64,000 nucleotides of DNA from Torreya grandis (lineage: Eukaryota > Streptophyta > Pinopsida > Cupressales > Taxaceae). Made by a program: the position numbers and the translations under genes. A model generated the notes under the pieces. That model saw only the letters and a list, made by a program, of their open reading frames with translations. It ran no database searches and was not told where the DNA came from. Below are positions 37,940-49,083 of this stretch, piece by piece. The stretch's first letter is position 1; each line of letters begins with the position of its first letter. The DNA is taken from the NCBI GenBank assembly GCA_037957365.1, contig JARHVA010001173.1:3341001-3405000 (forward strand). The letters are read 5' to 3'.

Positions 37940-40060
37940 ATGGTTGTGGCCTTGGTGGTCCTGGTGGCCCTAGAGGACCCTATGGTCCTCACCCTCCTCT
38001 AGAAGGCTATTGAACTAATGATGAGGTGATACTAAAAGATGCTACATGCTAACCCTCTAGTATTGTTGCCTTGTACAAAGTTTGATAGTACTAATCCTCG
38101 CATGTGAGAAGCATAATATTCTTCATCACATCCATCATGCCATGACCCCTCATTTCCACATAGACCACATCCATGGCCCGATCAACCACCTCTACCTACC
38201 TTGTTAAATTCTAGACACATCCCTATAATTGATTCACCTACCTCTGAAACCTTGTGACCTAGATTTGTAATGCAATAATTTGTGTTTATGAATAGGTGAG
38301 ATGCACATCCTATTCTATCACCTGTGACTACAATGTAGTAACTTATCCCTATAATTGGATCAACTAACCATCCCTATATGCAACATAAGCCTATAATGTA
38401 GTAATCTATTCCTATGCCTACATCAACTAACTATCCCTCTAAGCTATCATACTCTGAATATGAGCCTGAAGATGGTGGCACTCCCATGTAATACTTGTAA
38501 TCTATGCTAGTTATGCCTTTATCTCACCATAAAGTTGGGTAACTAAAGCTTGATCCTCCTCTATCATCAATGGATGAGAAGGATATACACCACCACTCCT
38601 ACCAGCCTGAGTCCCAACCTATACCTATGTTCAAATTGGTATTTGCACCTATGCCTGGGGTTGAGGCCCCATTTATACTACTATAATTGCCTAATCTCCA
38701 TCCCCTCCATCTACATCCATGTCATCATGCCCATCACCATCCTATCCATCTTGTTTCAACACCCATCTCCTCCTCCTTTGAAGCCTAAAACATGCTTGAA
38801 GCACTCTCCTCACTTTACTCAACCTAACCACCACCCATAGCCACATCCATCTCATAATTATCCTAGGCTACCACCATGCTACATATGCCACTATAACATT
38901 AGGATATAAAATTACAATATATAAATCCCACTGAATAAGGGTAATACTATCATAATCAAATGAGCATTTTCCCTTTCTATTAGTCTCCCCCATTGTGGCA
39001 TCTCTCAATCTCTACATGCTAATAAATGATATGGTACTTGAACATCATGGATGAACCCAATTGTTACTATACATAATCTAATTGATACCTCTCTATGATC
39101 AAATCATGTTGACCCATCACATAACACTCTAGCCTCATCATCCCAACCAAATTGAATGCCCCTATATGACATCCATGTAATGTGCTTTTGGCATAGGCTA
39201 TAGAAATCCTCTCTATAAAACGTCACCTTGATTACATTCCCTAGATATACTCTTAACAACATGTGTCACTAAAATATTTTAGGCTACTCAGGCTCATATA
39301 TTTCAAGAGTATCGAATGGCCACTAGATATCAATATGCTTCCAGCTCCAAATCTATAACAATAAAGATAGTCAAAAAATGCATGATCTCTTGTATGCTCC
39401 AAGGTGTAACTCTCTATATAAATGCAATAAAATAACTACCCCCCAAGAAAACACCTAATGATCATGAACCATATCTGAAACAACATCTCCTAGTCTAAGG
39501 TGAAACCACTACCTACTCTTGTCCAATAGGAGAATACTGGAGACAAGAGACATCACCACTAGTGTCAATCTATCTAAAGTTCCCTCATGAAGGAATATAT
39601 CAATATCAATAAATCTATCCTAAATCCCCACATGTAAACTCCTACTTAGCCACTATAGTGTTTAAGCCAATGCACATGAATGCCACTATATCCTAGCCCC
39701 ATGTATGGATAAATGAAAAATACTATACACGTCCTCTAGTGTCACAATCATCTCCCTAGTAATTAAATGGAAGGTGCTCATCTTTGAGTGCCACCACTCT
39801 ACTAATGCTATGATCAACTCTCAATTAATGTGAATTGTGGGCATCATCACCACATCATGTAAACTAACTAGCTTTATTACGCCAAAATCCATTGGTGTCA
39901 GCCACCACATCTCATGCAAGAGATCTAGCCAGTGTAAACATGATGTCATCATGCCCAAATCCTCTTGCACTAGTCATTACCCACCTATCACTACCTTTTG
40001 TCATCAAATACTTATCTTAACTCACCTATCCTATCTATCCAAAAACCCCACAACCCTAAC
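37940..40060 (-). pseudogene. Antisense plant mobile domain (aminotransferase-like) gene carried by E2
   Basis: On the minus strand the core at about 39050-39930 reads, in order: WLDLLHEMWWLTPMDFG, VIKLVSLHDVV, ELIIALVEWWHSKMSTFHL, REMIVTLEDVYSIFHLSIHG, LVVMSLVSSILLLDKSR, VFSWGVVILLHLYRELHLGA, LSLLL*IWSWKHIDI, and FYREDFYSLCQKHITWMSYR with GIQFGWDDEARVLCDG. The order (ALVExW...TFHL...TLEDV...LxxKS...SWGxxxLxxLYREL...IWxW...WMxYR) is that of the plant mobile domain family, found in plant nuclear proteins and in transposons. C-terminal limit is vague (37940-39000 has no motif). All stops are at Trp/Gln/Arg positions. It lies antisense between integrase and 3' LTR. Confidence 0.82.
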
Positions 40061-41064
40061 TAATCATTAATCCTTAAAAAAATATAACCTATCATAACCA
40101 TATCAAATACCCCTATCCATACCATATTAATTCCCTATCCTAGCCTAACCTCCTATCCCACTAACACATCCCCATACCCATTCAACACTAGTAATAACCT
40201 TACCCTATCCAAACTCATCCTATCTATCTAATTTACCTAACCTTCCTAGATAACTAATCTAATCCCTTGAATCACCTAAACTAACTCACCCCAACCATCT
40301 ATTTACCTAACCCACTTAGCTCACTAGCCTAACACCCTAGGTCATCTAACCCAATTCAATCAACTTACCATTAACCCTATTTTATTAGCCTAGACAATAT
40401 CACTACTTGTGAAATGCCCCCATAAGTAGTTTTGACATTATTGCAAATCATTAATAATGATATTGCAATACCACAACTCTCTAGTTGGGATATTGTAATA
40501 TCATGAATCCCTTATTACAGTATTATAATACTACAACTGAGGACTTGTGGTATTGAAAAATCATGGCTCAACCCTAAAAAGTCACAACTCATGATGGAAA
40601 TTATCATGATTGTGGGCATAACTACCAGCCATGATATTTCCAATGAGTTGGATGGCATTTGTTTCTACCAAAATCTATCCAAAAATTCACAAAAACTAAT
40701 AAAAATTAATGAAATATAGATCTAGGGTATTTGTTACTCACTGTAGGTCTAGCATTATCCTCTCTCTAGTGCTCACAAACCCTCTCATCATGATGGGAAG
40801 TATGAGGTAGTCGATCTATGGTTTTGCCTCAAAGCACAAATCATAAGAAGTTAATTGGAGAAAATGACCCATTTTTGACTCTTTTGTCCTAAATGACCCC
40901 CCCACACCCTAAAAACCCATTACTAACATAATTTTTCTCAAATATCATCTAATTGACCAATTATCCCACTCTAATCACTCTAAGTCACCTTCTAACATAG
41001 TGCGGGGCATGGAAGGTCCAACCCCTTATCCTGCATCAAGAACTACATCAACCTGAAGTCTTTT
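40061..41064 (-). other. Upstream flank of the antisense gene, with leader-like inverted repeat
   Basis: Non-coding. Bases 40392-40640, read on the minus strand, resemble the degenerate repeats of the E2 5' leader (AGTAGTGATATTGTC at 40392-40406; CATGATTTTTCAATACCACAAG further on; compare 7862-7945). It lies on the 5' side of the antisense gene, so it could be its old promoter/leader; inference. Confidence 0.4.
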
Positions 41065-41643
41065 AGGACTATGTAGGCAACACTTGACCAATTTTTAATG
41101 CCCACGGATAGCTCAACCACCATTTATCCCTCATCATTTTCCCATTTTTGAATAAGTCACTCAATGATTATATGTCATTTTTAAGCCCCAAATTTTACAA
41201 AAAGTAGATTTTCATCCCTAGTTTAATATCCTTATCACTATTATCCCTTTTTAAGCTTCCCCTATCATGTATTCTTATTGTGGGACTTATCATCAGCTTG
41301 AACCCATCCTATTTTAATCAACTTTATCCTATCAATCAAAAAAATTTCTTGACAATCGTCATATGTCTAGAACCCATCACTGATATACTCTATGATATCC
41401 ATTATTGGGGCATCTATTGGGTCAATTGGGTTATCCAAACCCCATTTTATAATCTTAGTCTTATCCTACCCTGGGATTTCATTTTGAGTGACTATCTAGG
41501 TCAATTTCTCCCTGCATGCTCCCTCGAGGGGGCATCATATCCTACTAACATCTGACACCATCTAACACCATGGTTTTTATTTGAAAGACCATTACTCCTT
41601 AAATTTAATTTCACTCACAATACTCTTTCAAAAAAAGGCAAAA
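41065..41643 (+). other. E2 3' end: shared block, CCCTCGAGGGGGC motif and polypurine tract
   Basis: AGGACTATGTAGGCA at 41065 resembles GGGACTATGTAGGTA at 28081 in E3. CCCTCGAGGGGGCATCATA at 41521-41539 is identical to E3's copy. The last bases before the LTR (CAAAAAAAGGCAAAA) are the likely polypurine tract. An ORF at 41280-41555 shows no domain. Confidence 0.65.
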
Positions 41644-42454
41644 TGTATGCACTAAATTATGCTCACCCTACTAATTATAGTAATTTCTTGCGAATTTAGT
41701 CTAATTCTTATATTTCTGAGCTAAATTAACTACTAGCCTAATAATCCACATCCCATTCCTTTATCTTATAAAACTTTACCCTATCCTAAAATCATTAATC
41801 TACCCATTATACCTCTAAAAGAACATGTTACCCACTAACCTACTCCCTAAACCAACTTAACAATTTAAAATTCATATTTATTTGCTTACCACCCTACCAC
41901 CCTAGCCATTCTTACATCCCTATGAGCCTTAAACCTTATTAAATCCCCTCTAATCCCCTATTTTCCCCTAAACTAATTGATAAGCCTCTATAACTATAGA
42001 ATCTTCTCTAAGACTTTAGAAGTCTCTAAACTAGAGATTTCTAAATAATTTTAAATTCCCCTAAAATTCCCTCTATTTTCCTATAAAAGGCCATGCTTGG
42101 GCCATGGCCAATTTTTTTGAAAAACCATAATATAACTAGAAATACATCAAACCATTATCTTACTACTCTCATTACATCCATAACAATATTCTATCACTCA
42201 TCCAAGCCATTATCCACTTCACACAACCTTTGGGAGCCATTGTCAAGTTCATCAAGTAATCCAACAATTCAAAATTCAGACATCAAATCATTCAAGTGTA
42301 GTACCAAAATGGAGACATAAAGAGGTAAAAATGATGGTAATAATGTTTTATTTGTTTTGATTTGCCTCTTTTATCCATTCATATTGGTGTCATTGATTTT
42401 TAGGTTTTATTCCTAATTTTAGTGATATTGCTTGACTATAAAATTTGGTGCACA
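41644..42454 (+). repeat. E2 3' LTR
   Basis: Starts TGTATGCACTAAATTATG, ends AAAATTTGGTGCACA, followed by CTTAC, the same five bases that precede the 5' LTR. Confidence 0.92.
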
Positions 42455-42459
42455 CTTAC
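42455..42459. repeat. Target site duplication of E2, right copy (CTTAC)
   Basis: Identical to 6400-6404. The E1 ORF resumes immediately after it. Confidence 0.9.
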
Positions 42460-44620
42460 CTCTTGGACACACTTCTTAGAAACTTGTTCCATTATATTCC
42501 TCATGTTTTGTTTCTTTTAACTCAATTGAAATATCATGTAAACATGTTATTTTCTCACGTTTTTTTTAACTCACTTGTTTGTCTTTGCCATGCTTGATCA
42601 TGAGATCTTGTGGCTCATCCTCTCTCTTTCTCATTTGCTTATGAAATAAAACCTTCTCTTACTACTCCATAACTATACCATCAATATCATCAATGCATAT
42701 CATTTCCTATTTATGAGATTTGATAATTATTCATGGCTATCATCATTTATACCATCCAATTCTTCCTCAATCTCACTTGATTATTCTTTGAGCTCACTCA
42801 TGATATTATCATATTGTCATTCATATGTATACAAACCTTTTAATGGACTAAATAAACTATCTAACATCTCTAATTCTTTCCTAAATGTAAGAGCATCTAC
42901 TTATCCATGATCTTCATCAAATTTAAGACTATAATGTCCTTCATCTTCTTCCAAATTCTATTCTACATCAGTATATTTAGCCATCGATTCCTCATTTCTC
43001 AATAAGTCTTCATTCTCCATTAATATTCCATCTTTGCTTGCATTGTAAAATTCACCTAGCTATCCATTTGTGTTTATAAACATCCTTTTACAGGTTTTAT
43101 ACTATCTCTTTATGACCTCATTCATTGATTCAAATAGATCATCATCATACTCATCATAAATAACTTTCTTACCTTTATATTTGCTTGTGCTCTCTTCAGA
43201 CTCTTCATCTTGATTATTCATTTGATTACTTATTTAAATCTTCATTCCCTTGTCTTTTTTTGTTTCCATAGATTCAATTTGCTTCTTGACCTTGCAAGTT
43301 TCTTCTTTCCCCATGATCTCTTGGAGTGTATCTACAATACTAGATTTTTGTACCCTTTCCATGCTCATCATGACCCATATTCTACCTTGTATATTCTTGG
43401 ACTGAGATTGGATTCTTGTATCACCTATTTCATGCTTCTTTGCTTGATAACTTATCATGTGAACTTTATATAACCTGCCCTTTATTATTTTCCTCCTTGT
43501 TTGCTCTTATCTTCCACTTAAATTTTTAGCTTGAATGACCTCTTGATTGAGGTTTACCTTCATCTCATCAATTGATTACTTGAGCTACTTAGGCACTACA
43601 TATATCTATTCTTGTACTATCATAGAGGCATATACTTTGCTCTTCACTTTTTTAACCTATATATTAGCATCTTTTTTCTCATATGCACAATGAAATTCAA
43701 GTCCTAAGCATTCATTTAGCTCATTAAAGGACTGTTGCATGGTTATTTCCTCTCTCATATCTACATGGTTTGCTATCATTTCTTACTTGTGATCTTCCTC
43801 TCTTACTATAGCTACAATGCTTATCAAAACATCATAGAACTCTTATTCTATCTCATCTTTAACATGTTGAGAATATTCAATCTTTATCATGTTATCTTCT
43901 ACAACTTGTCCTCTTCCTTTATCATCTTCATTCATCTTGATGGGTACTTTACCTAACTCATTTCTCACAAGCCTTAAGGTATTATTCTTGACCTTCATCT
44001 AATTTTTATTTACACCTACATACACACACTTAAATACAATGTTAGAATATAAATTCCAACAAGTCTCTATGATTGCCTCTTTCTTGGATATTCTCCTCTT
44101 TTCTTTGTCTTCTCCCTCAAGTGCTTCTCTTGGCACTTCTCTCTCCATATTTTCCTCAATTATAACTATTTTCTCAATTTATATTTCATGTTTCTCTCTT
44201 GGAAACTCTTCATCCTTCATGGCTCTATGGGATATTCTATCTTTTTTCTTCTCTTTCTTCAAGGTTTTCATCTTATGTCTTTTTTATATCATAAGTATCT
44301 CTACTGGCCACTTCACTCTCTTTATCACATTACAACCAAACCATTTGCTTTATTGATCCTTCATGAGGTATATCTTCTTAAAATTTTCCCCAACTCTCTT
44401 CTTATCTCTTTCACTTCTTTTCATACATCCATATTCTCTCTTTTTCTTCACTTTCTAGGCCTCACTTAGACCTATCATTTAGCAAGCTTACCTACTTGCT
44501 CTTTTTGGAACTATCTTAGGTCTCATTTTCTTTCTCTACTCCTTTGTCTAGGACTTTTCTTATCTCTCTTGAATCTCACTTGGAGTCTTCCTCTTCTCTC
44601 TCTTGAGCTTCAATGCTCTT
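42460..44620 (-). pseudogene. Main part of the E1 ORF: unknown Lys/Glu-rich, then acidic protein
   Basis: Read on the minus strand this is one frame from about 44620 to 42710, interrupted only by stops, with a single frame change near 42700; it then runs through CTTAC into 6404-6163, about 800 codons in all. The N-terminal third is basic and Lys/Arg/Glu-rich (KRSERDKKRVGENFKKIYLM; KWFGCNVIKRVKWPVEIL). An internal Met (43996-43998) begins MKVKNNTLRLVRNELGKVP. Then helical segments (SSIVDTLQEIMGKEE), then acidic KVIYDEYDDDLFESMNEVIK, ENEDLLRNEESMAKYTDVE and RKELEMLDSLFSPLKGLY. Nearly every stop is TAG/TAA/TGA where Trp, Gln or Arg fits. I recognise no domain. It could be a divergent Gag, an accessory ORF or a captured gene. 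Confidence 0.7.
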
Positions 44621-44868
44621 ACCACTCTATCTTCTCTAGATCTCTCTTGACTAGTCTCAATTCCTTCACATTGAAATTAGGGGATTTAGCTTATTTAGTC
44701 ACTAATATTTTATTTCTATATGTTGATCTCAATAGGTCATACCTATACCACACTCTTTTCTCACAATACCTCTATAATATCACTTCATGCAATCTTCATA
44801 ACATTCTTTCCCAATCTCAAATCAACAATATTTAATTACTCAAAACATAAATTAAACCAAGATCTTAA

Positions 44869-44886
44869 CTTAATATGATGCCAAAA
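44869..44886 (-). promoter_or_regulatory. Probable primer binding site of E1
   Basis: On the minus strand, directly after the 5' LTR: TTTTGGCATCATATTAAG. The TGGCATCA part is one change from TGGTATCA, the start of the initiator-methionine tRNA primer site of many plant LTR elements. It sets the orientation of E1 as minus. Confidence 0.6.
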
Positions 44887-47145
44887 TGATGTAGAGGAAT
44901 ATGATAAAAACCTCATTAATTCATCCCTTTATCTGATATTGATCATTATTCTCAACTTACAAATGCCTTGATTTGTTCTTGAGCTTCAATCTTCCAATAT
45001 TTTTCAACTTCTCACTAGCCTTGACAGCCTCCTCATGTATGACCCTATTCACTAAGCACCTCTAAATCATTTATTCACTATCTTTAGACACTTCATACAC
45101 CTCACACTCATCCACTCATCTGATTCCATTCATTTTCCCATCTCTTTTCATTCACTCACTCACTAGATTCATTAGGCTATTAGCTCCTCAAGACTCAAAC
45201 ACCTCAATTCTTGATTTAGGTTCCCTGAGTGAAACTCTTCATGATAGTTGATATCTCCCAAGCATAAAACACGTACCTCATCTCATTTTAACCCATGAAT
45301 CACTCTCAACATCCACTTACACACCTTAAGCTTAATAATGAGACTACTCCTTGTGGTCTTTTTTATACAAACTTTCTTGTTTGGGATTTTACACAAATCA
45401 CCTTGGAAATATAGGAATATATTATAGTACCCATTATACTTTAATGACTCTATGCATAATTTCAAAACATGACAATCCATGGTGATGTACTTACTAGCTC
45501 AAACTGTCCTATAATTAGGTCTTTTTAGGTCTTCAATTCTCTAATTTTGAGTTTTGTATCTCTTGGCTTCCACACATGCCAAATACACTAAAAACATTTT
45601 TATTCACTTTCAGGTCACCATTCCCCAACTTCATACAAAATTTTAGATCCCAACTCCTTCTCTAGCTACCAAAACATATATTTGGTCAAGAAACCCTATA
45701 GGGTTTGTACACTGGTTGAGGAGGACTCATAAAGGTTTTCAAGCATATAAAAGGACTTTAAACATTCAAAGTGGATGAATAAGAAATTTATAATCAAAAC
45801 ACACTTAAACACATTGGATTTAAGATTTTTAAGGTCATAAATATGCTTGAATTCTATTTTTTAAACTTGATTATACACAAAAATGACAAGCTACAGGACT
45901 AAGACACCATAGAATGAAGTCTAAATAAATTATTTATCTATGTTGTATATCTCAAGACCTTTCACATTAGGATTGGGAATTAAAAGGATCCATAAAAGTT
46001 AAATGAAAACATTCATTCATAATTTAAGACCTTAAATCTCTTGAGAGGAGCTAAAACACCTTACTCCCCTAGTATGTCAACTGTGACACACACACACATA
46101 ATTCCAAAGGACCTAGTTATCTTTTCCTTTGATTTATCACTTTAGTATGTAAGGTATGAAACCATTTTTATTTAATAATGCATATATAACTTAAATAAAA
46201 TCATACTATGTTTATACTTGCATTGATCATCTTCTAAAGCCTTCAAAATTAGTCATTTACTTGATTGTCTCAGACATACAATAAGATTTTAGGGATGAGA
46301 GAGTTCTTCCTGAAGTTTTCTTTCTTTTAAAAATACAAATGACCATCCCAATAGCTTACATAGTTTATATACTACTTTATATTAAACATACAACTATTTT
46401 CATATATCAACAAACTTCCATGCAATTCAAGTTTCTTCTTTCTAACCACAACCTCACCTTATTTTTGGATTGTCACCCTACATTCCTTAATTAATATCTA
46501 AAAAAATACAAATATTAGTATATCCATATCTTCAAGAGCCTACTCAAGGTAACATATAACTAAAAATAATACATATACCTTGCATGGGAGAGCAAACATA
46601 CACAAACAACTCTTCTTTATTAACATGCACCGCCAACATTTACATATGCAATCCATTCTTGGACTCTGCCATTCTTCTTGAAGAGTGTACATTCTTATTT
46701 TATTTACTCCTTCCCTCTCATCTTCAGAGTTCTCTCTCCTTCCACCTACTCTTCTCTCTTTCTCTTACACTCTCTCCTCCTCTCATATAACAACTCCTAT
46801 TTTCATGCAACATCTATGTTGGATTTGGGTGATTACAAGAAAAAATCTTCCACCACCATTTTAAATGACATGAAATTTACATTTAGATACTACATATGAC
46901 ATTTTAAGACTAACTCACAACTTACATATCATTTTTTTTCATCTCATTAGACTCATATGACCCCATAATGCTTGGGTCTTACAATTTGAAATTTGAAATT
47001 ACAATTTTAGAGGGAAAACTCCCAACACACATTCTATACCATCTCATGGATTATTAATACCCCTAGGAACTCTAATGCACCTCCTATCATGTATTAGAGT
47101 CTTCATCACTACAATTTTCTTAAGTGGCTAGATGATCCTGCATTA
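44887..47145 (-). repeat. E1 5' LTR (right copy)
   Basis: Collinear with 3618-6014. Begins TGATG and ends CATTA, where the left copy has CATCA (one C-to-T). Followed by AGGAA. Short ORFs inside (45283-45480, 46584-46899) are chance. Confidence 0.9.
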
Positions 47146-47150
47146 AGGAA

Positions 47151-47898
47151 CATCAGATTATGGCCAATGAATGATGCTTGGTGAGTTTACAATTTAACAT
47201 ACATAAGGGTGAAGTAATGTGTGACATAATTCCCATGAATGTATTTCATGTATTTCTATAAATATATTTAATTTTTTATATAAAGAAACATCATGAAGTC
47301 CATAAAGACACCTACAATTTGGTGAAGGGTGGAAAAATATACACTCTAAATCCTTTAAAGGAAAAGAAAGAAAAAGTGGACAATAGTAAAGGATATTTTT
47401 AGTTTCAAGGGAGAAATTTATAAAAGAGGTGAATAAGGATATGACATGGTATGCTTTCCTTCCCAATCCCATGAAAATTTGGATCAGAAAAGAAGAAGAA
47501 CTTCCAAACAAATTCAAATATTTTACTTAGTGAAATTGCATAGATCATTTCCAAGGATCTATCAGATGGGTTTCCAACCATGAGTACAAGTCACTACATG
47601 TATTTGATTCTAGGATCAAATCCACTAATCAAGGTGTAATATATTTTTATTCCTAAGCATAATGTAAATGTCTAAAGGTAAGTATATGAGTTTCTAAATA
47701 AATCATTTTTTTATCCCATGCATAGAGTCATATATATTGACACCAAAGAAATTTGGATAGTGGAGGATGAAAAATAATTTCAAAGCCTTAAATAAGATAA
47801 TTGATAATTACATATCTTGATTGATGGTCATGGATAACCTTATTTACTATTTAAGTGGTACACAATAATTTACATAGATTTACTTGAGGAGTGAATAT
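47151..47898 (+). pseudogene. pol: Element G: second half of protease, linker and start of RT
   Basis: Protease resumes at about 47202 with GEVMCDIIPMNVFHVFL (family: CDIIPMDVCHVLLGRPW), followed by a stretch like the family's KxIHDGxxNTYTL segment (KHHEVHKDTYNLVKGGKIYT) and LNPLKEKKE. RT starts at about 47745: KKFG*WRMKNNFKALNKIID, then MDNLIYYLSGTQ*FT*IYLR and SEY, matching KKDGxWRMCxDxRALNKIT...DxLLDxLxGAxYFTKIDLRSGY. The sequence breaks at exactly that point, 47898, where E4 is inserted, and resumes at 54600 with YH*IHITKGDEW. The long minus-strand ORF over 47194-47517 is a shadow. Confidence 0.85.
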
Positions 47899-49083
47899 TG
47901 TATATACATAATATTTTCAAACTTTATCAATTACTTATGCTTTCTATCTTACAGGAACCCATCGAGTCTCAATCTCTCTAAGTACATGCCTGAAGGGGTG
48001 CACTGGGAAAGGGATGGGTAGACCATCTATGCTTCATAGGATTGTTGTCCCTTATTAACACTTTGTATCTACACAAAAATCTCCTAAAAACATTACCCTA
48101 AGCTTTACATCCTATTTTTTACCCTTCTCTAATCATTTCCCACCTTCGTTAGCCTTTTCCTAGCCTAAAATCATTTTAAATGGTTTACATTCCACTATCA
48201 GCCCCATCAACCTTGTACTCTAATTGATAAAAATTATTTAGGGTTTAGGTTGGTCCTTGGTAGACCTAGACTGAGACCTTATTTATTTTTTATCAATAAT
48301 GATATAATGTCAATTGGGTGGACCTTGTTAGCCTAAAATTTTGGAAATGACTAGGGTTAGATCCATCTATATAAACATATTTATTTTTCCATTCTTATAG
48401 AGACAAAAAGAGTTAATTATTCATTTTCACTTCTTTACAATCTATTCTTCTACCATTATACTTGAGGAGTCTTAGCTTAGGGTTTCTACTTAGAGAAGAC
48501 TATAGTCTTGTGGAAAAGTCTTAGATTCTTTGGATTTTCTTAATGATCCTTACAAACCATAAAAACCTCTTTCAAAGAACCTTTGGACAAGGAAGAGATT
48601 GAGTCTCAATGGGTTCATCTTCAAGGTAAGTATCCATAATTTTTCTCCTCTCTTTAGTAAATAAAAGTAGTATAAATAATGGTTTTTGAATATATTACTC
48701 TCTCCATGTATTAGGGTCTTATCTATACATAACTTAAATAGGATTCACTTATGCATGCTTATTTTTAATGTTGTTTACTAAACCAATTTTGTGCCAAAAG
48801 CTTTGGTGAGCACTAGATTAGACTTTACTTTACTTGTTACTAGTTTAGTGAATATGAAAACATAGGACCTAATTATGGTTATTACATTGTTTTACTTGAT
48901 TAGAGGTTTTGGAGTGCTACCTAGTGATAATATTATATTAAGAGGTCCCTTGGATAGGTCTAGCAGATCCATCTTGGTCATGACCTAAATATCTAACATA
49001 TCATTAATTAGAAATGTAAGTAAAATTTATCTTCTCCAAGCTAGGATTAATTTATAGATCAGTTGCATTTCCCTTCACATACA
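47899..49083 (+). repeat. E4 5' LTR
   Basis: Collinear with 53414-54599 and with 35-1324. Ends CTTCACATACA. Confidence 0.88.

Larger units (their letters stand above)
6405..42454 (+). mobile_element. E2: Tat-clade Ty3/gypsy retrotransposon, about 36 kb including the nested E3
   Basis: Defined by LTRs 6405-7196 and 41644-42454 with exact CTTAC target duplications. Order on the + strand: 5' LTR, primer-site-like sequence, 5.5-kb leader, gag (12728-14535), [E3 insertion 14562-30965], protease, RT, RNase H, second RNase H, integrase (to 36123), 3' region with an antisense plant-mobile-domain gene, 3' LTR. The second RNase H-like domain between RNase H and integrase is characteristic of the Tat clade. 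Without E3 it is about 19.6 kb, large but within the known range of Tat/Ogre-type elements. LTRs differ by roughly 15% by eye. All coding regions are broken. Confidence 0.9.
3618..47145 (-). mobile_element. E1: minus-strand LTR retroelement with one large ORF, interrupted by E2
   Basis: Its ends are two related copies of about 2.3-2.4 kb (3618-6014 and 44887-47145) that begin TGATG and end CATCA/CATTA. They are flanked by AGAAA (3613-3617) and AGGAA (47146-47150), a target duplication with one mismatch. Removing 3618-47150 restores the protease of the host element G. Orientation is minus: the primer-binding-like sequence lies beside the LTR at 44887 and the ORF runs toward 6163. Without E2 (6405-42454 plus one CTTAC) the element is about 7.5 kb. 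No gag-pol domain was recognised, so it was probably non-autonomous or Gag-only. Confidence 0.85.

Noticed and set aside
43210..44835. Plus-strand ORFs rich in Leu/Phe/Ser that look like membrane proteins
   Set aside because: They are shadows of the minus-strand Lys/Glu-rich E1 ORF, whose codons read as hydrophobic residues on the other strand.
3618..47145. A single giant 43-kb autonomous element bounded by the 2.3-kb LTRs
   Set aside because: The gag-pol genes inside lie between a second LTR pair with their own exact target duplication and on the opposite strand to E1's ORF; they belong to E2 and E3.
47194..47517. Minus-strand 107-codon ORF
   Set aside because: The plus strand here reads as the protease-linker of element G with clear family motifs, so the minus ORF is a shadow.
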